Part shown: one piece after another, positions 24,595-33,681 of the stretch | Layout: each line of letters starts with the position of its first letter | Numbering within the stretch: position 1 is the stretch's first letter | DNA from: JANRLJ01 sp033762735 | Lineage (GTDB): Bacteria; Chloroflexota; Anaerolineae; Aggregatilineales; Phototrophicaceae | Assembly: GCA_033762735.1 (NCBI GenBank) | Contig: JANRLJ010000069.1 | Span: forward strand, 4,037-68,036 | Direction of reading: 5' to 3' | Length of the DNA stretch: 64,000 nucleotides | Notes under the pieces: model-generated | Databases searched by the model: none | What the model was told of the DNA's origin: nothing | What the model saw: the letters and a program-made list of their open reading frames with translations, nothing else | Program-made: the position numbers and the translations under genes

Positions 24595-24623
24595 GTAGGG
24601 GCGACGCCGCGCGTCGCCCGTAC
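24595..24623. repeat. Dispersed palindrome, copy 5
   Basis: GTAGGGGCGACGC and GCGTCGCCCGTAC arms, in the gap between cmk and the hydrolase gene. Confidence 0.8.
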
Positions 24624-24662
24624 AAACAAATTAAATTATTCGTGGTCTAATTGATTTCTCCA

Positions 24663-25469
24663 TTAGCCCATCGTTTTCAGCCGTTCGATAAACTCGGCGA
24701 TCATCTCAAAAACGGTTTCGCGCTCGACATCCTGGGGCAGAATGTGGCTGCTGGTTTTCAGCACTGCGAGTTCCACCTGTTTGCTGCCGATCTTCCCGGC
24801 GGCGTAGTTCTGATTGAAGAACGGCACGGTTTCGTCGGCTTCGGAGTACATCAGCAGCGTCGGCGTCGTGATCTGGGGCAGGGCACGCCGCGCCTGTACC
24901 ATCAGCAGATACAGTTCATGCAGCGCGCGGGTGGCCCAGCGTTCATAGCGCACCCGCCCGCGATAGGGTTCACCCCGGCGAAGCTGTTCCTGCCGGATGG
25001 TCATGGGCAGATTGCTGGTATCGCCCAGATAAAGAAACGGGCGCACTAGTTGCAGCCAGCGCGCCGCCCGCAGCGATGGCTCGGTTTTGGGCAGCGAAAA
25101 GGGGGCTGCCAGTAGAATCAGGCCATCGACTGGTGCGTTGGCGGCCAGCAGACTCCCAACCAGCCCGCCCATCGAATGGCCGATCACAACCACACGGCGG
25201 CACTGTGCCCGCAGCAGATGCAGGCCATCTGCCCCGGTCAGATACCAGTCGCGCCAGCCGACCCCGCGCAGCAGGCGGTAGTCGCTGCCGTGCCCGGCCA
25301 TACGCGGCACGTAAACCGTGAAATCGCGGGCGGCCAAATCCTGCGCCAGCCAGCTCAGTTCGGCGGGCGATGCGGTGATTCCATGCAGCAGCAGACAGCC
25401 GATGTCGCTGCTGCCCCGGTGAAAGATCGGCTCTGCGCCGGGCATATAGTGTGGCGGTCTGTTTATCAT
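24663..25469 (-). CDS. Alpha/beta hydrolase, monoacylglycerol lipase/carboxylesterase-like
   Basis: A 268-residue alpha/beta hydrolase. The oxyanion-hole motif is LLLHGITASP (27-36), the nucleophile elbow is GHSMGG (Ser99), and the triad is completed by Asp212 in SEADETVP and His242 in SSHILPQD. This order and the short lid fit bacterial carboxylesterases and monoacylglycerol lipases of the Est30 type. ATG 25469 is used because the domain starts there; a longer open frame runs on but overlaps the divergent gene and has no similarity to the family. Confidence 0.9.
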   Translation of the reverse strand: MINRPPHYMPGAEPIFHRGSSDIGCLLLHGITASPAELSWLAQDLAARDFTVYVPRMAGHGSDYRLLRGVGWRDWYLTGADGLHLLRAQCRRVVVIGHSMGGLVGSLLAANAPVDGLILLAAPFSLPKTEPSLRAARWLQLVRPFLYLGDTSNLPMTIRQEQLRRGEPYRGRVRYERWATRALHELYLLMVQARRALPQITTPTLLMYSEADETVPFFNQNYAAGKIGSKQVELAVLKTSSHILPQDVERETVFEMIAEFIERLKTMG

Positions 25470-25497
25470 GACGGTACAGTGTAGCGCAAAAAGCACA

Positions 25498-25531
25498 GAA
25501 TTCGACTCAAAGACGCAAAGGTTCGCAAAGA
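25498..25531. repeat. Left member of an inverted repeat pair around a metallohydrolase gene
   Basis: AATTCGACTCAAAGACGC then AAAGGTTCGCAAAGA. The inverse of this sequence, one 8-9 base unit longer, is found at 26478-26520. Confidence 0.75.
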
Positions 25532-25532
25532 C

Positions 25533-26363
25533 ATGACCGCCAGACATCATTCTTTTCGGGTTGGCAGCATGGAGTGCATGGTCTTGCTGGATGGCACGAC
25601 TCACCTGGGGGTTGAAGGCACGATGGGGCGGTTTCCCACGCTGACGGAAGCCGACTGTCGTCAGGGATTTGCCGACATGGGCTTGTCGCTGGAGGAGGCC
25701 GACGACTATTTCAACATTCTGCTGATGAAGATCGGCGACCAGATCGTGCTGGTCGATGCTGGCGAGGGCGGCAGGCCGGACGGCGGGCTTATGCCGGAAA
25801 GCCTTGAGCAGGCAGGCATTGCGCCGCAAGCCGTGACCATGATTGTGATTACCCACGCCCACACCGACCACATCATGGGCTTGCTCAGTCATAATGGGGA
25901 AGCAGTGTTCCCGAACGCGACCTATGTCATTTCCAGCCCGGAGTATGCCTTCTGGCAGCAGCGCATCGACAATGGGGCAGAAGCACTGCGCCCGCTTTTA
26001 GAGATGGTGCAGACGAAAGGACTGCGCTGTATCGATCAGACTGAACAAATTCTTTCGGGACTGACCGCCGTCCCGCTTACAGGTCATACCCCCGGCCAGA
26101 TTGGACTGCTGCTGGAGTCCGACGGAGCGCGGCTGATGCACATGGCCGACCTGCTGCACAGCCCGATGCAGTTGGCGCATCCGGAATGGTCGCCGAAGTA
26201 CGACCTTGATACCAGCCTGTCCGTCCCTACGCGGCGGGCCACACTGCAACGTGCCGCCGATGAAGGCCTGCTGACGCTCTTCTATCATCTGTCGTTTCCG
26301 GGGTTGGGGCATGTGAAACCCGGTTCGGTGGGGTTCGCGTGGGAGCCTATTGCAAAGGTGTGA
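25533..26363 (+). CDS. Metallo-beta-lactamase-fold hydrolase
   Basis: A 276-residue protein with the metal motif THAHTDH (His108, His110, Asp112, His113), and further ligands His185 (TGHTPGQ), Asp206 and His260. This set binds two metal ions as in lactonases and related hydrolases of the family. Sequence style (HTPGQIGLLL) is near the AHL-lactonase-like branch, but the substrate is unknown. The gene is bracketed by an inverted repeat pair 1 base and about 115 bases away, and is divergent from the esterase. It may have arrived as a unit. Confidence 0.85.
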   Translation: MTARHHSFRVGSMECMVLLDGTTHLGVEGTMGRFPTLTEADCRQGFADMGLSLEEADDYFNILLMKIGDQIVLVDAGEGGRPDGGLMPESLEQAGIAPQAVTMIVITHAHTDHIMGLLSHNGEAVFPNATYVISSPEYAFWQQRIDNGAEALRPLLEMVQTKGLRCIDQTEQILSGLTAVPLTGHTPGQIGLLLESDGARLMHMADLLHSPMQLAHPEWSPKYDLDTSLSVPTRRATLQRAADEGLLTLFYHLSFPGLGHVKPGSVGFAWEPIAKV

Positions 26364-26401
26364 GCATTTCTCCCTCATCCCAAAACCCTCTGCATGAGGC
26401 G

Positions 26402-26418
26402 CTCTCCCTCATGGAGAG
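26402..26418. repeat. CTCTCC/GGAGAG inverted repeat
   Basis: Short relative of the repeat at 11938, within a CT-rich stretch 40 bases after the metallohydrolase stop. Confidence 0.4.
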
Positions 26419-26477
26419 GGGCTTAACTTCCTGCCTCTTCCCATGTTATTCGGAAGCCTTACTCTGCTCCAACATTT

Positions 26478-26520
26478 TCTTTGCGAACCTTTGCCGCTTT
26501 GCGCCTTTGCGTCGAATTTT
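26478..26520. repeat. Right member of the inverted repeat pair around the metallohydrolase gene
   Basis: TCTTTGCGAACCTTTGC, then CGCTTTGCGCCTTTGCGTCG, then AATTTT. Read on the minus strand it repeats the left member with one extra GGCAAAGC-like unit. A further relative is at 62717. Confidence 0.75.
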
Positions 26521-26612
26521 AACCGTGAAACCGTAGCGAAGCCGTAATCGACACCATTTCCCCGAACCTGCTACAATAGCAGCACGTTTGTGTGAGATGG
26601 ATTTATCAAAGA

Positions 26613-29600
26613 ATGACGTTTACGACACCTGCTGCCTTTATCCTGCTGCTTCTGCTGCTTCCTGTGATTTACATTGGCTGGCCGCGCCTGCGCTACCGCC
26701 GCGCCCGCGACATTTCAAGCCTGCTGCTGCGGGTCATGATTCTGCTGCTGCTGGTCTTTTCGCTGGCGGGGACACAGGTCGTGCGGTCGGCAGATCGGCT
26801 GGCGGTGGTCTTTCTGGTCGATGTATCCGACAGCATGGGCGCTGCGGCACAGGAAGCCGCGCTGGACACCATCCGCGCTGTGCTGCCGGATATGGGCGTG
26901 GACGATGTCGCCGGGATTGTGGCCTTCGGCGGGGATGCACAGGTCGAACGTGCGCTGAGCGGTGTGCGTGAACTGGGGACGCTGCGTGCCGCGCCCAACA
27001 CAGGCAACACCGATCTGGCTGAGGCGATTCGGCTGGGGCTGGCGCTGTTCCCCGATGATGCCGCCCGCCGCATGGTCATCCTGAGCGATGGACAGCCGAC
27101 GGTGGGCGATACCGAGGCGGCGGCCAATCTGGCAGTCGCGGCGGGGGTCGAGATCAGCTATATCCCCTTCCAGCGCGAACCTACGCTCGAAGTGCAGGTC
27201 GAGGAACTGCGTGTGCCGACCGTGCTGAGCGAAGGTCAGCAGTTCGACCTCACCGTAACGATCACCTCCGAAGTCGATACCCCGGCGCGTGTTTCGGTGC
27301 TGGCCGCCGGGCAGATCGTGCATCAGGAAGAAATGCAGCTTCGCGCCGGGACGAATAACTACTCGCTCACGCTGGTGGCGGGTCAGGCGGGCTTCCGTGA
27401 TTTTCTGGTGGATGTGCAGCCGATTGAAGGCGACGGCTTCTACCAGAACAACCGCATGGGCGCGTTCACCCGCGTGGAGGGCGATCCGCGTGTGCTGGTC
27501 GTGAGCGCAGATGATGAGGAGTCGCGCTATATCGTCCCGGCATTGACGGAAAGCGGGCTGGCGGTCGATCAACTGCGCCCGAATCAACTGCCCGTCGGTG
27601 TTGCGCCGCTGGCACAGTATGACACGGTGGTGCTGGTGAACGTCTCGGCGGCGGATTTATCGGTCGGGCGGATGGAAACGCTGGAAAGCTATGTGAGCGA
27701 TCTCGGCGGCGGTTTGGTCGTCGTCGGTGGGCCAGACTCCTACGGCCCCGGCGGCTATTTCCAGACTCCGCTGGAAGACGCGCTCCCGGTCACGATGCAG
27801 TTGGAAGATCAGCAGCGCATCCCACAGTTGACGATTGCCTATGTGATCGATACATCGGGCAGCATGGGCGCGGTCAGCCCGCGTGGGATTGCCTATGTCG
27901 ATCTGGCGAAGGACGCGGTGATTCGCTCGATTGGCTTTTTGCAATCCAGCGACCGGGCGGCGGTCGTCAGCTTTGACTTTAACGCCTACTACATCGCGGA
28001 ATTTCAGGATGTGGTCAATGGCTCTGAATTGCAGCGGCTGGTCGCCACGCTGCGACCGGATGGCGGCACGAGCATTCGCGCGGGGATGCAGTTGATCGCC
28101 CGCGACATCGTGAATGAGCCGTCGGAGATCAAGCATATCATTCTGCTGACGGATGGCGGCGCAGACCCGGCTGGACTGGTGGAAACCTCGCGCCAGCTTT
28201 TCGAGGAAGATAACGTCACCACCTCGGTGATCGCCATCGGTGACGACAGCGCCGCGCCGTTTCTGGGGGAGATGGCACGGCTGGGCGGTGGAAATTATCA
28301 TAATGTGCTCGATATTGACAATATCCCCACGATCTTCGCGCAGGAAACCGTGCTGGCGACTCGCTCCTATATCATCGAGCAGGAACCGTTTGCACCCAGC
28401 GCGGTTGCCATCAGTGCCAACAGCGTCCATCCGATCTTGCAGGGCATTGGCGCGGTGCCTCGCCTGCGTGGGTATGTCGCCACGACCGCCCGCCCCGCTG
28501 CACAGGTGTTGATGCGCGGCCCCGAACCTTACCGCGACCCGATTCTGGCGGCCTGGCAGTATGGCTTAGGCCGCAGTGTAGCGTTCACGTCGGACGCGAC
28601 CTCGCGCTGGGGTGCAGAGTGGGTGACGTGGGCGGACTACACCCGTTTCTGGAGCCAGGCGGTGCGCTGGACGATGACCGAAGGCGTCAACAGCAATCTT
28701 GAAACGCGCGTGGTGATGGAAAATGAGCAGGCACGCATTATCGTGGATGCGCGTGATGAAGATGGCGGTTTCCTGAATGGACTGAGCCTGGAAACGCGGG
28801 TGGTCTATGACCCCGAACAACCTGCACAGCGCATCCAACTGCGGCAGGTCGCGCCCGGTCGCTATGAGGGGGTGTTCACGCCCGACGAAGAAGGTGCTTA
28901 TTTCCTGCGGACAACCGACCCGACGCAGGAAGGAATCAACCAGACGACCGGATGGGTGATGACGTATTCGCCGGAATATGAAGTGCGCCAGACGGACGAC
29001 ACGCTGCTGGCGCAAATTGCCGAGATGACAGGTGGGCAAAATCTGGCCGCAACACCGGAAGGCATCTTCGCCCGTAACCTGCGTTATGTGCAGGCATCGC
29101 TGCCCATCTGGCCGTGGCTGCTGCTGGCGGCCATGCTGCTGCTGCCGTTCGATGTGGCCGTGCGCCGTCTGATCGTCACCCAGAGCGATCTGCGCCGTCT
29201 GCGAGCCTATCTCAACGAGCGCGTGTTGGGGCGGCAGTTGGCGGCGGAAGGCCCCGCGCGGCTATCAGCGCTGCGGGAAGCCCGCGAACGCGCCCGTGAC
29301 ACTATCCGTGACCGGAGCAGCAGCGTCAGTGCGCCAGCAGCACCGTCCACACCACACCCACTGACCCAGGCACCGCCATCTGAGCCGACGACCAGCACCG
29401 CGCCCTCGCAGCCCTCTGCGCCTTCCGGCGGTGGATTAAGCGCCCTGAAGGAACGCCGCCAGCAGGCACGCACCACCTCGGCTGATGCAGCGCCAATCAA
29501 GCCGCCCGTTGCGCCGCCTACTGCGCCGCCTGCTGCACCGCCTCCGCCAGCACCAAAAGCACCGGCACCGTCAGGCAGCCCAGCTACGCCGACACAGGGC

Positions 29601-29675
29601 AAAAGCGACTCCGATCAGAACATCGGGGCGCGGCTGCTCAAGCGGAAGCGCGGCACGGACGAAGACGGGGCATAA
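26613..29675 (+). CDS. Membrane protein with two VWA domains and a GATase-like domain
   Basis: About 1020 residues. Two N-terminal membrane helices (7-22, 36-53) are followed by a VWA domain with MIDAS DVSDS (Asp70). After a beta-rich stretch comes a class-I glutamine-amidotransferase-like fold (about 285-395, VLVVSADDEE to GGLVVVGGPDSYGPGG). A second VWA domain begins near residue 405 with MIDAS DTSGS. Another GATase-like stretch follows, then a C-terminal helix (WPWLLLAAMLLLPF) and a long Pro/Ala/Ser tail in the cytoplasm. Relatives occur beside BatA-like and MoxR systems, but none are here. Possible role in metal-dependent protein binding at the membrane. A GTG seven codons upstream (26592) is an alternative start. 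Confidence 0.8.
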   Translation: MTFTTPAAFILLLLLLPVIYIGWPRLRYRRARDISSLLLRVMILLLLVFSLAGTQVVRSADRLAVVFLVDVSDSMGAAAQEAALDTIRAVLPDMGVDDVAGIVAFGGDAQVERALSGVRELGTLRAAPNTGNTDLAEAIRLGLALFPDDAARRMVILSDGQPTVGDTEAAANLAVAAGVEISYIPFQREPTLEVQVEELRVPTVLSEGQQFDLTVTITSEVDTPARVSVLAAGQIVHQEEMQLRAGTNNYSLTLVAGQAGFRDFLVDVQPIEGDGFYQNNRMGAFTRVEGDPRVLVVSADDEESRYIVPALTESGLAVDQLRPNQLPVGVAPLAQYDTVVLVNVSAADLSVGRMETLESYVSDLGGGLVVVGGPDSYGPGGYFQTPLEDALPVTMQLEDQQRIPQLTIAYVIDTSGSMGAVSPRGIAYVDLAKDAVIRSIGFLQSSDRAAVVSFDFNAYYIAEFQDVVNGSELQRLVATLRPDGGTSIRAGMQLIARDIVNEPSEIKHIILLTDGGADPAGLVETSRQLFEEDNVTTSVIAIGDDSAAPFLGEMARLGGGNYHNVLDIDNIPTIFAQETVLATRSYIIEQEPFAPSAVAISANSVHPILQGIGAVPRLRGYVATTARPAAQVLMRGPEPYRDPILAAWQYGLGRSVAFTSDATSRWGAEWVTWADYTRFWSQAVRWTMTEGVNSNLETRVVMENEQARIIVDARDEDGGFLNGLSLETRVVYDPEQPAQRIQLRQVAPGRYEGVFTPDEEGAYFLRTTDPTQEGINQTTGWVMTYSPEYEVRQTDDTLLAQIAEMTGGQNLAATPEGIFARNLRYVQASLPIWPWLLLAAMLLLPFDVAVRRLIVTQSDLRRLRAYLNERVLGRQLAAEGPARLSALREARERARDTIRDRSSSVSAPAAPSTPHPLTQAPPSEPTTSTAPSQPSAPSGGGLSALKERRQQARTTSADAAPIKPPVAPPTAPPAAPPPPAPKAPAPSGSPATPTQGKSDSDQNIGARLLKRKRGTDEDGA

Positions 29676-29698
29676 GCAGGAAACTTCAAGTAATGTAA

Positions 29699-29733
29699 CG
29701 AAAACTGGGCATACTTATATGGTCCAGTTTTCG
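29699..29733 (+). terminator. Hairpin after the VWA gene, possible terminator
   Basis: CGAAAACTGG and CCAGTTTTCG pair over 10 bp with a 15-base loop, 23 bases after the stop codon. The T run lies within the stem, not after it, so it is not a classical terminator. Confidence 0.4.
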
Positions 29734-29770
29734 ATTCCGCCGCTCCAATTAACATCGTGCACAATCTTTA

Positions 29771-29799
29771 TTGGGCAGGGTGGAACCGTCGGTTATAAT
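29771..29799 (+). promoter_or_regulatory. Promoter of the DICT-PAS kinase gene
   Basis: TTGGGC (29771-29776), 17 bases, TATAAT (29794-29799). The transcript would begin near 29806, leaving a leader of about 140 bases. Confidence 0.6.
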
Positions 29800-29816
29800 C
29801 ATTCTAAGAGGCCAAG

Positions 29817-29901
29817 TCTTCCGCTGCCGGGGCAACCCATCCAATCGTGACAGTCATCCGTTTTTCGGGTCAAAAGCGAGAAGTTGAACGGCAGCGGAAG
29901 A
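29817..29901 (+). ncRNA. Structured leader RNA, unassigned
   Basis: TCTTCCGCTGCCG (29817-29829) is exactly matched by CGGCAGCGGAAGA (29889-29901), a 13-bp closing stem around 59 bases. The stem starts about ten bases after the predicted transcript start and lies in the 269-base gap before the kinase gene. The interior has GGGCAACCC and CCGTTTTTCGG as possible inner hairpins. It does not match by eye any riboswitch I know well. Confidence 0.4.
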
Positions 29902-29944
29902 AACAGGGTTTCTCTGCTGGACCTGTTATTCTGGGGTTTTAAAC

Positions 29945-32527
29945 ATGGCAGCATCATCGTTCTCTCGCGTCAAATTCTCGCTGTATGAACAGGTCAGAAC
30001 CACTCTGAAGGATCGTGTCCCGGTTGTTCGCTGCACCAAAGCCACCCTCGTGCATCTGTCGCACACCCTGGAGGATATGGTGCTCAGCGAGCGCATCCCG
30101 GCGCTGCTGTTTACCGGGTTTCAGGAATCCACCTACTGGCGGCAGGAAACCGAGCGCTATCTGGAATTGGCCGAGTTTACCCAGCAGGTTTGTATTTTCG
30201 CTGGCAAGGCACTCCCGGCAGAAAGTAATGCCACACAGATCCATGTCGTGCTGGAAGAAGGGGATCCGCTGCGGCAGGAATGGTTTGTTGTAATTCTCTC
30301 GAACAAGTTCTCGGTTGTGCTGTGCGGGCAGGATAACCTGACCCAGACGACGGAAGAAGCGCTGCGTGAGTTTGATTCGGTGTGGAGCTTCGAGCCGGAT
30401 GTGATCGATATGGTGCTCGACCTGGTTGAAAGGATCGTGTCCTACTACCGCCCCGATAGGCTGGCACAGTTGCAGGAGGCGCGTCAGCGTTTTGTGACGC
30501 CAAACCCTGATGCCGCGCTCATCACCCGTTTTACGCTGGAACTGGTGCGCTTTCAGGAACAGCTTCGCAATCAGCTCTACCAGAGCCAGAAGTCCGAACG
30601 TGCTACCCTATTGGCGCTCCAGCAGAGCGAGGCGCTTTACAGTTCGATCTTCACCCACGCCCCGGACTCAGTCTTTATAGTGGATGTGCTGCCGACCGGG
30701 CAGTTCGCTTACAGCCTGATTAACCCTGCGACCGAGCGCTCCACCGGATACAGCAGCCACCAGGTAACGGGGATTTCGATAGACAAAATCCAGGGCTTAC
30801 CCGCCGAGCTTGTGGCTTATCTCCATTCCCGCTTCCAGGCGTGTGTCGAGGCCGGGAAAGATATGAGTTATGAGGAAACGATCAGTTTTCAGGGAAAGCC
30901 ACGCTATTTCCTGACCACGCTGACCCCTATTCGGTCTGATGATGGGACGATCATCAAACTGCTGGGAGTCGCCCGTGACATTACCGACCGCAAGCAGGCC
31001 GAAGACGCGCTGGCGCAGAGCGAGGAACGCTTTCGGCAGGTGGTTGCTTCCATCAGCAGCACGATTTATGTCTCCTATATTCCGTCCGATCAGTATGCGT
31101 GGGCCAACCTTTATGTCTCCCCGAATATAGAGCGGTTGATTGGCTATCCGGCTGAGGTTTTTCAGGAAAACCCGACCTTCTGGTCGAGCCTCGTGCATCC
31201 TGACGATAACCTGTTTAACAATCATCAGGCGCGGCGTTTATTCAACGGTGAAGACGTATCAGTCGAATATCGCGTGCTGCATCGTGACGGATATTATGTC
31301 TGGATACGCAGCACCGCGCGCTCCCATGTTGACGAGAACCTTCATGGCATCATGGTTTACGGGGTGCTGGATGATGTAACCGCGTGGCGACAGGCACAGG
31401 CGGAACTGGCCTCCAGCGAGGAGCGCTTCCGCGAGATGGTTGCGTCCATCAGCCACACGCTTTATGTCAGCCAGGAAGACATCGAGGGAAATTTCCGCAA
31501 TCTGTATGTTTCCCCTAACGTTGAACAGCTTTGCGGCTATCCTGCGCAGCGCTTTATGGATAATGGGAAGTTCTGGGCATCCCTGGTTCATCCTGACGAC
31601 CACAGCAGTCGGGAACTGGGATGGAAGCAGATCCGCGAGGGAAAGCAAAGTGTTTTTGAGTACCGCGTTCGTCATGTGGATGGGCGCTGGGTGAACATTC
31701 GCAGCAATACGCGGGTGGTGGTGAATCATCCCTCCGGCACACGCACTTATTACGGTGTGCTGGAGGATGTTACGGAACGGCTGCGGGCTGAGGAAGCCCT
31801 GCGTGTTCAGGCCGTGCTGCAAACTGACCTGCAAAAGGAACGCGAACTCAATCGCATCAAGGGCAACCTGATGACGATGATCTCGCATGAGTTCCGTACC
31901 CCTCTGGCGACGATTCTCACTTCGACAGAACTCATGGAACGCTATTTCGACCGGATGGAGGCCTCAGGCCGGGCACAGCGGCTGCTGACCATTCGCAGCC
32001 AGGTGGAACATTTGCGGGAGATGCTGGATGACATTACGGCCATCATCGCCGGGGAAAGCGGCACGCTGCCTTTTACACCCGCATTGGTCACCGCGCAGCC
32101 CTTCTTTGAGCGGCTGATCGAGGAGGCGCGGCTGAACGACCATCAGAAGCATCATATTGTGCTGGATTACAACGTCCAGCTCGAACAGCTTTTTATCGAC
32201 CCTAAGCTGGTGCGCCGCATCATGCTGAACCTGATGTCCAATGCCATCAAGTATTCGCCGCCGGACACCGAAATCCGCTGTGTCATCACCAAGGAGGATC
32301 ATACGCTTCGGTTTGAAGTCCATGACAAGGGCATCGGTATCCCGCGGGAAGATCGCCCCCGGCTGTTCCAGGCCTTCCACCGGGGCAGCAATATCGACCA
32401 GATCAGCGGAACGGGACTCGGCCTGCGACTGACGCAGGATTTCGTCCGGCTGCATGGTGGTGAAATCCATTATCAGACCGAGGTGAACGTGGGCACGACC
32501 TTCATCGTGCTGCTGCCTCTGCAATGA
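29945..32527 (+). CDS. DICT-PAS-PAS-PAS sensor histidine kinase
   Basis: An 860-residue soluble kinase. The first ~190 residues match the DICT sensor domain (ALLFTGFQES, YLELAEFTQQVCIFAG). Three PAS domains follow at about 225-345, 360-480 and 485-610; the last two resemble each other (YVSPNIERLIGYPAE and YVSPNVEQLCGYPAQ), pointing to duplication. HisKA with the phosphoacceptor His near residue 647 (MISHEFRTPL) and HATPase (NLMSNAIKYSP, KGIGIPRED, GTGLGLRL) finish the chain. There is no receiver domain. The three propeller genes follow 13 bases downstream, so they may share a transcript. Confidence 0.9.
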   Translation: MAASSFSRVKFSLYEQVRTTLKDRVPVVRCTKATLVHLSHTLEDMVLSERIPALLFTGFQESTYWRQETERYLELAEFTQQVCIFAGKALPAESNATQIHVVLEEGDPLRQEWFVVILSNKFSVVLCGQDNLTQTTEEALREFDSVWSFEPDVIDMVLDLVERIVSYYRPDRLAQLQEARQRFVTPNPDAALITRFTLELVRFQEQLRNQLYQSQKSERATLLALQQSEALYSSIFTHAPDSVFIVDVLPTGQFAYSLINPATERSTGYSSHQVTGISIDKIQGLPAELVAYLHSRFQACVEAGKDMSYEETISFQGKPRYFLTTLTPIRSDDGTIIKLLGVARDITDRKQAEDALAQSEERFRQVVASISSTIYVSYIPSDQYAWANLYVSPNIERLIGYPAEVFQENPTFWSSLVHPDDNLFNNHQARRLFNGEDVSVEYRVLHRDGYYVWIRSTARSHVDENLHGIMVYGVLDDVTAWRQAQAELASSEERFREMVASISHTLYVSQEDIEGNFRNLYVSPNVEQLCGYPAQRFMDNGKFWASLVHPDDHSSRELGWKQIREGKQSVFEYRVRHVDGRWVNIRSNTRVVVNHPSGTRTYYGVLEDVTERLRAEEALRVQAVLQTDLQKERELNRIKGNLMTMISHEFRTPLATILTSTELMERYFDRMEASGRAQRLLTIRSQVEHLREMLDDITAIIAGESGTLPFTPALVTAQPFFERLIEEARLNDHQKHHIVLDYNVQLEQLFIDPKLVRRIMLNLMSNAIKYSPPDTEIRCVITKEDHTLRFEVHDKGIGIPREDRPRLFQAFHRGSNIDQISGTGLGLRLTQDFVRLHGGEIHYQTEVNVGTTFIVLLPLQ

Positions 32528-32540
32528 GCACCATACGGGA

Positions 32541-33614
32541 ATGCTTATCAACGGGAGGATGTGCGTTCGGCTGCTCACAGGTGTTCTTTGCCTGATTCTG
32601 CTTCTGACCCTGCTGGGTAGAGTGGTGCTTCTCCTTGCGCCGATGCTGCCAGAAGAATGGGCGCTGATGTATGGGGCTGAGGATGTGGCGACGACCTACC
32701 GGCGGGCACATCTTCTGGCGGTCGAGCGGAAGTTAAGCGTGCCCCTGTTCCTGTATACGATGCCCCATAGAGCGCTTTCGGTGTCGCCCGATCTGCGCTA
32801 CGCCAGCTACAGCGACGAGCGTTACCAGATGCGCCTGTTCGATTTAAGGCGCTGGCTGTCGTTTCCGATAGATCGAAGCCCTTTGATTGGAGCGTGGTCA
32901 TCAACCGGGCAGTTTCTCTACAAGGAGGAAGTTGCTGAGGATGGCATCTTCTCGACGGTTTACAGGCTCGACATGCGGCAGAGCGCTTCATCGAATTCCC
33001 CACAGCCAACCTCGCTGTTTCAGTTTGACCATGCCATTGTCAACGATCTGGCATGGTCGCCCTACGGCCAGCGCATCGCCTACAGCCTGCGCTATCAGAC
33101 GGAGCAGTCCGCCAATGTTCGGGTAGAAGATTCCGACATTTATGTGCGACATATAAGTGGAGGAATTGTCACGAACCTCAGCCACACCACAATTGCGTTT
33201 GACGCGCTGCCCGTCTGGTCGCCCGACGGGAGTCAACTGGCCTTTTTCACAGCGGAGTACAATAACTTCATCAGTCTGGTGGATGCGGATGGCGAAAATC
33301 TGCGCCGACGGGCATTAGCGGCGGGCGTGGTCAGTCATCTGATATGGTCGCCGGATCGGCGCTATCTGGCCTTTCTGACGCTGAATACGCTGACCTTTTC
33401 CAGCGGCATTTATCTGCTGGCGGTGGAAGGGGAGTCGCCCGCGGTCGAACTGCTGCCTTATGCGTCGGTCGAAGGCGGACTGGCATGGTCAGCCGACAGC
33501 CGCGAGCTTGCCTACGTCAGCCTTCAGGATGGAGACGTGTGGGCGATCAATGTTCACACCCGCCAGCAGCGCCGTCTCACGCAGCATCCGGGTGAAAAGT
33601 CCGTGGTGCGCTGA
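32541..33614 (+). CDS. Membrane-anchored PD40 beta-propeller protein 1
   Basis: A 357-residue protein. One N-terminal membrane helix (about 9-34, LLTGVLCLILLLTLLGRVVLLL) anchors a propeller outside the cytoplasm. Blades are marked by DLAWSPYGQRIAYS, PVWSPDGSQLAFF, LIWSPDRRYLAFL and LAWSADSRELAYV. These are TolB-like repeats. It is the first of three consecutive genes of this design. Confidence 0.8.
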   Translation: MLINGRMCVRLLTGVLCLILLLTLLGRVVLLLAPMLPEEWALMYGAEDVATTYRRAHLLAVERKLSVPLFLYTMPHRALSVSPDLRYASYSDERYQMRLFDLRRWLSFPIDRSPLIGAWSSTGQFLYKEEVAEDGIFSTVYRLDMRQSASSNSPQPTSLFQFDHAIVNDLAWSPYGQRIAYSLRYQTEQSANVRVEDSDIYVRHISGGIVTNLSHTTIAFDALPVWSPDGSQLAFFTAEYNNFISLVDADGENLRRRALAAGVVSHLIWSPDRRYLAFLTLNTLTFSSGIYLLAVEGESPAVELLPYASVEGGLAWSADSRELAYVSLQDGDVWAINVHTRQQRRLTQHPGEKSVVR

Positions 33615-33681
33615 CAGACTCCTCTGCTATTCATCTGCTGTTTTCCTTCCCACGCTACAATACCCCCATTGACATGATTGA

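Noticed and set aside
25470..25892. N-terminal extension of the alpha/beta hydrolase
   Set aside because: It lies opposite the metallohydrolase gene and contains no domain; the hydrolase fold begins right after ATG 25469.
29817..29901. Cyclic-di-GMP-I riboswitch
   Set aside because: GGGCAACCC and GTCAAAAGC only loosely recall the conserved core; the required GNRA tetraloop and receptor are not evident.
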